From assembly GCA_030248215.1 (NCBI GenBank), contig JASANG010001674.1:1-64000 (forward strand): a stretch of DNA of 64,000 bases, given 5' to 3'. The stretch comes from Enoplolaimus lenunculus. Its lineage: Eukaryota > Nematoda > Enoplea > Enoplida > Thoracostomopsidae. Positions 56,721 through 64,000 of the stretch are shown here, one piece after another (the first letter of the stretch is position 1; each line of letters opens with the position of its first letter). The notes under the pieces were generated by a model. That model searched no databases and was not told where the DNA came from. It saw nothing but the letters and a program-made list of their open reading frames with translations. Position numbers and translations under genes: made by a program.

Positions 56721-58609
56721 TGCCGAACCCAAGAGCGCCAGCTCCGAACCCGAATTTTAGGGATAAAACAAGCCATCCCTAAAAACGCTCTAAACCGCTA
56801 TTCCATTCCATGCTCAATTATCTCTAACATCCTGCTAAACCCTTAAAAAGCATAAATTCCTCCTACCCCCTTAGCGTGCCCTAAGCCTAAAACGCTGCTA
56901 CCCCCCACAAACCTAAACTGACCAACCCCTCAAGCTGAAACAAAACATCTCGAGACTGAAATTTGAAATTTTGAAAACTCGAAAATCTGCAACGCCTGTC
57001 TCGAGCTCCTCGATTGCGCAGCACGGTGCATTTCAAATCTTTTAGTAAAAACCGCCAGCAGCTTTGTCGGGGCGTATCGTATTACTCCCTATCTGAGTTG
57101 CTTTCTGAAAACACCCGCGCCTGCTCTCTGCAACATTTCTCGTAAAAGCTCAAGCTCGACTAGCGTTAACATAAACGTTTCAAGTCGCCACAGAAAAGTA
57201 TACGATGGGTTGTAGGGTGCCAGGACAATGCCGAGAGTGGGGGGGGTGCTCCCTTGCAAGGCACCCTTTCTTTTGCCCAGCGTTTCACTATCGAGGTAAC
57301 TTTGGGGGGGAAACGGAAAGGCTTATCCCCCTTTTTTACCCTTCGGTTACAGCAACCCCCAGTGTGTGTATTAACCATGCCTAACGGTGAAAGAGTATAT
57401 ATATCTAGTCAACTCGCTGCAATGAATTAATACGGGGACTGAACTCAACGTTTTGCAAAGACTAAATCAAAGTGGAACCGGAGCTCGTATGGCCTTTCTA
57501 ACGTCCTAGGTTTGCCGGATTTAAGCTAAGATACCTGGCCATTCGCCCACGGGTCTCGCGCCTAGCATCTCAATCTATCGTTAGTCACCCCCTAGTCAGT
57601 TTATTACACAAAGCTGTCCAATCAATCGAAATTTTTGAAATTTGCTGCTTTCCCCATAAGTTATCTCCTGAGCAAACAGTTCATTCAACGCTTTTTACAT
57701 CTCCAGGCGCTGAGGCAGTGAACGGGCAGAAAATTGTTTCCAGCCAGCAAAATCTAGTCAAATCGTACAAGTGGTGAGGCCGAATCAAGTTTTAAAAACC
57801 CGAAAGAAAACGATGAACAAAAAAGGACAAGACGTGTCATAGATGGGCTACATTTTTAACAGTATAGCCGGGCCGCAGACTTTTGCTTGAGAGCACGACC
57901 TAAACCCCCTTTTTTGCATTAATTCTCAGAAAACACTTAACATCATGCAAGTTACACTGATAAAACGCAGCGAGACATATTCGGTTTCAGGTGGTTTACA
58001 GACTGACAAGGGGACCAGGGCGAAACGAAATACAATGAAATGGCGGTGTACAAGACAATCTTGGACTAGGAACATCTTGCTAGCGTTATCTGGAGCTTAG
58101 GTTATTCATAGATACGTAAGACCAGCCATAAAGCAACAACCATAGGAAAATAATAGCAGTCAAAACAAAACCAAAAACAATGCCAGAGTTTCCTAATTAG
58201 AGTATCCTTAGTCGGTAAGCCTGTTCCGAGCACACGAAACACAATGTCTCCCTTTTATAACTTGCAAAACTGCAGTAGAATTCAGTTTCTAGTTATGCCG
58301 CCGTGCAGGCACCCCCTTTAGCTTTACAGATTTCTGATTGAGTGCTCAAAATTATCCCCATTCCCTATGCACGCTCTGTCACTGATTTCCGAAAATGCAG
58401 ATTGCCGCACAGTCCTATACTAAACAAATACACCAAGACTACTTCTCTTTCTCTCAGATATACGACTTAAACAAGAAGACAGGATTGCGCACGGGATGCA
58501 ACGGAGGGGGACAGTGCGGGAACACCCGACAATCCAGGAGGCCCGACGATGTAGGAGCACTTAGACACCAACATTACCAAAGGCTTAGCATATTAATCTA
58601 GACGGGTTG

Positions 58610-58720
58610 GAACTGTTTCCCACATTAATCACACAAGATAGGCATACATAAACATAATAGGCATGCATAAGCATAATAGGCATACATAGATATAACCACA
58701 TACGAATTAGCAAAACATAC
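58610..58720. repeat. Short tandem CATAATAGGCATACATA-type repeat
   Basis: AGGCATACATAAACATAAT, AGGCATGCATAAGCATAAT and AGGCATACATAGATATAAC are three successive 18-20-base units. Confidence 0.7.
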
Positions 58721-59336
58721 CCTGATAGTTGACGGAACAAGTTAATCAGGACACCCCTATTAGCCGAACCTCGATGGTCTTTCCTAGACGACTTCCCTAC
58801 CGACACACCGTTACAATATCCCTCCCACTAAGTACACAATCCCCGCTACAGTTGAAACAACATTTGAAACGAAGTAAGACTCGGAAATCCATTCAGTCGT
58901 AGGTTGCTAGTTACTCACTATCTAGTCATGCACGGTCTAGTCGGTTTTGCCCTGGGTCTACCGGGGAGAACAAGAGAGAGTCAGATGACACCCCTATATG
59001 TGTACGACTGGTAAAGCCAAGTCTGATCCCTTTGGTTAATGTCTAGAGGACGGTGCCGACGCATGGGCAGGCCGACTACAAGAATTCAAACATACACCAA
59101 TACGCACACATACGTATATGAAGCTATAAACCTAGATTACTAAAAGATTACATCGGTCTCTAGTTAGCCCCTTCTGACGCGATTACGAAACCCTTTGTCC
59201 ACACTATCTTGCGGCTGGACTCCGCCCATGCTGTGGAAATTGCCAATAAAAAGATTTAACCGACTTCAAATAACCAAAAAGGAGAACTACATACAAGCAT
59301 TAATATCAGAATGTACATGGGTACCAACAAAAACGA

Positions 59337-59338
59337 CC

Positions 59339-59379
<41 letters not shown>

Positions 59380-59440
59380 AATAGGAACAACAATAACAAC
59401 AACATCAATAATTATACAATAACAACGATAATGATAATGC
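59337..59440. repeat. AAT/AAC microsatellite
   Basis: A run of AAT triplets broken once by ACT, followed by AAC-type triplets. It produces a meaningless Ile/Thr-rich frame. Confidence 0.92.
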
Positions 59441-59688
59441 CAAAACACAATTTTTGGAATCTAAGAGTTTGGTGCTGAGAGCCCGTCACGAAGAAAATAG
59501 TGTCCCTGACAATATTGTAATAAATTATCAAAACGCAAATCTGTAATGTTTTGTGCTTTCAAATTTTGATTCACGCATCATATTCATACAGTGTAAATAA
59601 AGCTGATTTTGGATTTAATTATAATAGCGAATAAAACTGTTACCAGTGTATTTTTACTAAAAGAAATAACCCCCGGGTTATAATTTAG

Positions 59689-59910
<222 letters not shown>

Positions 59911-59994
59911 TGAAAATGTATACATCATCGATATAATATTCACGAATAGCAACGAGCGTAAAGGACACACCTAAGTTTAAAATAAAACGACAAG

Positions 59995-60276
59995 TTAAGT
60001 CCTATTCAGACGTGCAAGTTTTTGTTGCGAGAAGTTGCAGCAGGAAATTGTACGCAGAACTTGCATTTTTTCATCAGCCAATGAGAAAGCGGCTGCTATA
60101 AATTCAGTGAACTTGAATGCTTATTTACACGTGTGAACTAAATTCCTAGGTGTAATTTTTAATGAATCATTTGCAGCTGCAAGTTTTTCGAACGAGATTT
60201 TTGACAAAACTTGCAAGTGCAAGTTGCAGCTGCAAGTTCTCGCAGCAAAAACATGCACGTGTGAATAGGGCTTTAA
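59995..60276. mobile_element. TTAA-bordered MITE with GCAAGTT palindromes
   Basis: TTAA at both borders; ends GTCCTATTCAGACGTGCAAG / TGCACGTGTGAATAGGGC. The interior repeats GCAAGTTGCAGCTGCAAGTT in both directions. A different family from the tRNA-like TTAA elements. Confidence 0.75.
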
Positions 60277-60369
60277 AGAATTAAGCTAAAATTTAGTGGT
60301 CTAAACATTCCGAGTTCCCCACCTGGATAGTTGATCGGTGTAGCACGGTCGGTTAATAGCAGATCTGCT

Positions 60370-60531
60370 CAGGGCCAGGGAAGCCACCTCCAATACCCCT
60401 CAACTGGTTGAAACAAAAACCGAGAATAAGTTTTAAAATGCGTCTGACTTCTTGCTCGATACGCTCGCGAGATTAGGGACCCCCACCCTGGAATTCGGGC
60501 GGAGCCCCCACCCCTGCCTGCTCCGCCACTG
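60370..60531. mobile_element. hAT-like MITE, exact 8-bp duplication
   Basis: Begins CAGGGCCAGGGAAGCC and ends TGCTCCGCCACTG; flanks GATCTGCT on both sides (60362-60369, 60532-60539). Sister of 33481 and 40944. Confidence 0.88.
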
Positions 60532-60770
60532 GATCTGCTTTACCTGACGGTCCTAGGATCCATAGCTGCTTGTTTACATTTCACTGCTAAACTGAAACAT
60601 TTCAATGCTTTTTCTGTTTGCTCCTGATTTACCTGGAATCTACAGCATAATTCTTCGATCCAAGCCCGATTGTTTATTGAAACATTTTAACATGATTATG
60701 TAATGTTTAAAGTTTGTATGGCCATAACAATTTAAATCTTACCATGCCATGTGCTAAATCTTAAAATAAA

Positions 60771-61140
60771 GTAGTAATTCGAGTAATAGAGGGGTAGGCA
60801 TTTAAGCCATTGGATCTTATTTTAACTCATAATATAGGATTCCATATAACTACGTAATTACAACCCGTAAAACGGATAGAAGTTGGAATTCCTAATATAG
60901 AGTCGGTTCCTAGGCCTAGTAAAGTTCGGTGTGTAATTTGCTTATTTAATGTAAGTATATTATATAACTATATATATTCATAACAGTATGCTCAAATTTT
61001 AACAGTTTACTGATAATGAACATACTTAAAAATCATAACCAATGGCATAAGAAAAACGTCTCAGGCAAATAACACAAAGTGGATCGAAAAATAAATAACA
61101 GTCCGTAATATCAGTCGTCCACGCTTATTTGTACTACGAT
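60771..61140. mobile_element. Strongly decayed TA-type MITE
   Basis: AGTAGTAATTCGAGTAATAG near the left, AAATAAATAACAGTCCGTAA and CTTATTTGTACTACGATTC near the right keep the family's order at low identity. It is probably the oldest copy here. Confidence 0.5.
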
Positions 61141-61146
61141 TCGTAA

Positions 61147-61314
<168 letters not shown>

Positions 61315-61491
61315 TGACTAAAATATTGCTGTATAACGTTTGGATAAAATTATTACATAATCCGTTTTAACAGTAATTGTATACACACTTCCAATTTTTT
61401 CTATGAATAACATTGAAATTTACCTTGAAAATGTCCCTTTGTCAAAATCAAACTTTTGCAAAATACGCATAAGTTTGGTACGAACAAGCCC

Positions 61492-61602
61492 TAACGTTAA
61501 GCCCCATTCACACGTGCAAGTTCGAACGCTGTTTTGTGACCGAATTTACAAACGCAAGTTACACGTGCATGTTTTTGCTACAAAAAATGCCACGTTCAAA
61601 TA
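61492..61602. mobile_element. Short GCAAGTT-type MITE
   Basis: TTAAGCCCCATTCACACGTG, CGCAAGTTACACGTGCATG and CCACGTTCAAATAGAGATTTA are shortened ends of the 59995 family. Confidence 0.6.
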
Positions 61603-61778
61603 GAGATTTATTCAAAAACACGTATTGTAAGGCATTATTTTAAAACGGTATTCTGTTCATTGTAAGCTGTCAGTATTAAAATGTCGATGAATTATACCTC
61701 GATAAAAATTAAAATAATTTGGTAAATGGAATGAAAATCCGATAGCAAATATTGCACGGTTACTGTTTTATGTTTCAG

Positions 61779-61882
61779 AAAGATTGTCACGGTGTCTTTT
61801 ATCAGCAGATTTATGTTACTAAACTTCAAGTGCAAGGAAAGTTTGGACCACAACATCCAAAAATTTTAGTACCAAGAGTATG
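61779..61882 (+). CDS. NALCN: NALCN exon 28, repeat III turret
   Basis: Residues 1105-1138. KDCHGVFYQQIYVTKLQVQG then KFGPQHPKILVPRVW, aligned with human REDCNGIFRINVSVS and KPGFWVPRVW. The Cys in DCHG is the conserved turret cysteine. Acceptor ATGTTTCAG; donor TG|GTAAGC, phase 2, splitting the tryptophan codon. Confidence 0.94.
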
Positions 61883-61934
61883 GTAAGCATATGCAACACT
61901 AGAACAAGCATATAAAGATCGATCATAATTTTTA

Positions 61935-62010
61935 GTTATCCGGAAACTAATGCTAAGCCTATTCCTCAGCCTGAGACTTTAGCTTAATCTTAAGCCTGAG
62001 TTATGTCAAA
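61935..62010. repeat. Decayed TTAGGC-type patch
   Basis: AATGCTAAGCCTATTCCTCAG and TTAGCTTAATCTTAAGCCTG units in intron 28; ends not seen. Confidence 0.35.
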
Positions 62011-62251
62011 ATCTAAATAATCGAAAACTGTGTGGAGAAAGCATACAAGAACCAAGTTTTTTAGTTGAAATATATTAAGATTTCTTAATACTGCAAAATA
62101 TATTAAGATTTCTTAATACTGCATTTGAAATACAGTGTAATCTGCAAAATTCTAGAATATAGTTAATATTTGTTGCTCGTATTAGTAAATATTCAAAAAA
62201 TTATTGAAACGTATCGGAAAGAAAAACAGTGTTTAACTAAGTTGACAGGTA

Positions 62252-62679
62252 CTGTAGTGACCCGAATTAGAAGGGATAATAAGAGGGGAATCCTATTTTG
62301 AGTCCCAATCAATAGGACTCCGTATCCCTAATAAGAGTCCGCAAGCAGATAGAGTCCCTAAACCCAAATTAGAGTCAATAAATGACAATTATCCCTAATC
62401 GTAGAGCATAAATGACTGGAGGACCAAATAAACTTGAGCTTGAAACTTTAAAGCATACTTAAGTTTTGAAAGTACATTTCTAAGTATGACCTTGCATTGT
62501 CGCTCAAGTTTTTGATAAAAACAAATAAACGTTTAATTCAACTGATAATTGCAATACCGGATATATCAGTAACGAAGGGTGGCGGAGAGCGGGTTGAAAT
62601 AAATTACAACCGTAACCGAAACACAGGGGTGTATCCTTAATAAATTTCAGCCCCCTCCCCTTTTATTCGGTCACTACAG
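62252..62679. mobile_element. TA-flanked MITE (CTGTAGTGACCCG ends), full length
   Basis: Ends CTGTAGTGACCCGAATTAG / TTATTCGGTCACTACAG, 428 bp, TA-like on both sides. Opposite orientation to the 51901 copy by internal landmarks. Confidence 0.88.
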
Positions 62680-62868
62680 TATTATAGCAAAATTCACCCT
62701 TGTGACTATGGTTTTCAGTAAGGCACAAGCTGGGGGGAGCGGTCCCTTTCATTTTTGAACTTTTAAAATATTGCATAACATAAAATGGATAATTTTATGA
62801 ACAAATAGTTAGCTCCCACCTTACAGTTTTCAACATTGCACTTAGCTGTTGCGCTCTCTTCAGTCTAA

Positions 62869-63650
<782 letters not shown>

Positions 63651-64000
63651 GGTCCATGTATAAAACTGGGCCGGAACAGTAGTAATAAGCATATTCCTAA
63701 GCTTAAGCCTAAGCCTAAGCCTAAGCGTATGGATGAGCCTAAGCTTAAGCCTAAGCCTAAGCCTAAGCGTATGGATGAACCTAAGCTTAAGCCTAAGCCT
63801 AAGTTTAAGCGTAAAGGATGAGCATATTCATAAGCCTAAGCCTAAGCCTAAGCGTATGGATGAGCCTAAGCTTAAGCCTAAGCCTAAGTTTAAGCGTAAG
63901 GATGAGCCTATTCGTAAGCCTAAGCCTAAGCCTAAGCTTAAGCGTAAGGATGAGCGTATTCGTAAGCCTAAGCCTAAGCAAAAATTCAGTCTAATGCTTA
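63651..64000. mobile_element. TTAGGC-bearing MITE, expanded, cut by window end
   Basis: Begins GGTCCATGTATAAAACTGGG and CCGGAACAGTAGTAATAAGC like the 4885 type. The interior is a higher-order array: CCTAAG runs joined by GCGTATGGATGAG or GCGTAAGGATGAG, at least six times, longer than in any other copy here. Confidence 0.85.

Larger units (their letters stand above)
52894..58815 (-). mobile_element. Possible fossil LTR-type block
   Basis: On + it begins TGTTACGGGTACG and ends CCGTTACA, so on the minus strand it would run TGTAACGG...CCGTAACA, a terminal style common in Ty3-type LTRs. Just outside its right end the minus strand reads purine-rich GTGGGAGGGATAT, like a polypurine tract before a 3' LTR. 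A minus-strand TATA arrangement lies inside. No gag/pol-type frame was found. It looks broken and incomplete. At 5.9 kb it would be an exceptionally long LTR; a composite of unrelated sequence is equally possible. Confidence 0.3.

Overview
The window is animal nuclear DNA that holds most of one large gene on the + strand: the sodium-leak channel NALCN (nematode nca-1/nca-2 and unc-77 family, fly narrow abdomen). From the family's usual start methionine at 22218 I could place 26 consecutive exons. Each has AG/GT borders, and all reading phases join without a break to give 1179 codons. They cover repeats I and II completely and repeat III as far as its pore loop. The rest of repeat III and repeat IV lie to the right of the window. 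The ion-filter positions read Glu (I), Glu (II), Lys (III), as expected for NALCN's EEKE filter.

Three further exons upstream (3394-3519, 4682-4844, 19377-19913) also join in phase to the exon that carries the usual start. They would add 285 residues to the N-terminus. I recognise no domain in that extension. It could be a long isoform or part of a different upstream gene.

The rest of the sequence is introns filled with short non-autonomous mobile elements: (a) at least 15 elements with GGCC-type inverted ends and 8-bp target duplications whose interiors are arrays of TTAGGC, the nematode telomere hexamer; (b) about 270-bp TTAA-flanked elements with piggyBac-type ends that contain a tRNA-like Pol III A box and B box; (c) about 430-bp elements with ends CTGTAGTGACCCGAATAAG next to TA; (d) several hAT-like elements with exact 8-bp duplications, some with hexamer arrays of other kinds; (e) foldback elements, tRNA-derived SINEs and minisatellites. 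Many sit within 10-80 bases of an exon border.

Intron 25 (52528-59718) differs from the rest. It holds a roughly 5.9-kb GC-richer block with TG...CA ends, a minus-strand CCAAT/TATA promoter-like arrangement and a 180-bp tandem repeat. It may be a fossil LTR-type element.

Organism: the TTAGGC hexamer, the NALCN sequence and the large repeat-filled introns suggest an invertebrate, most likely a nematode with a large genome. This is inference and no marker settles it. No bacterial features, rRNA genes, intact tRNA genes or CRISPR arrays were seen. No second protein-coding gene was recognised.
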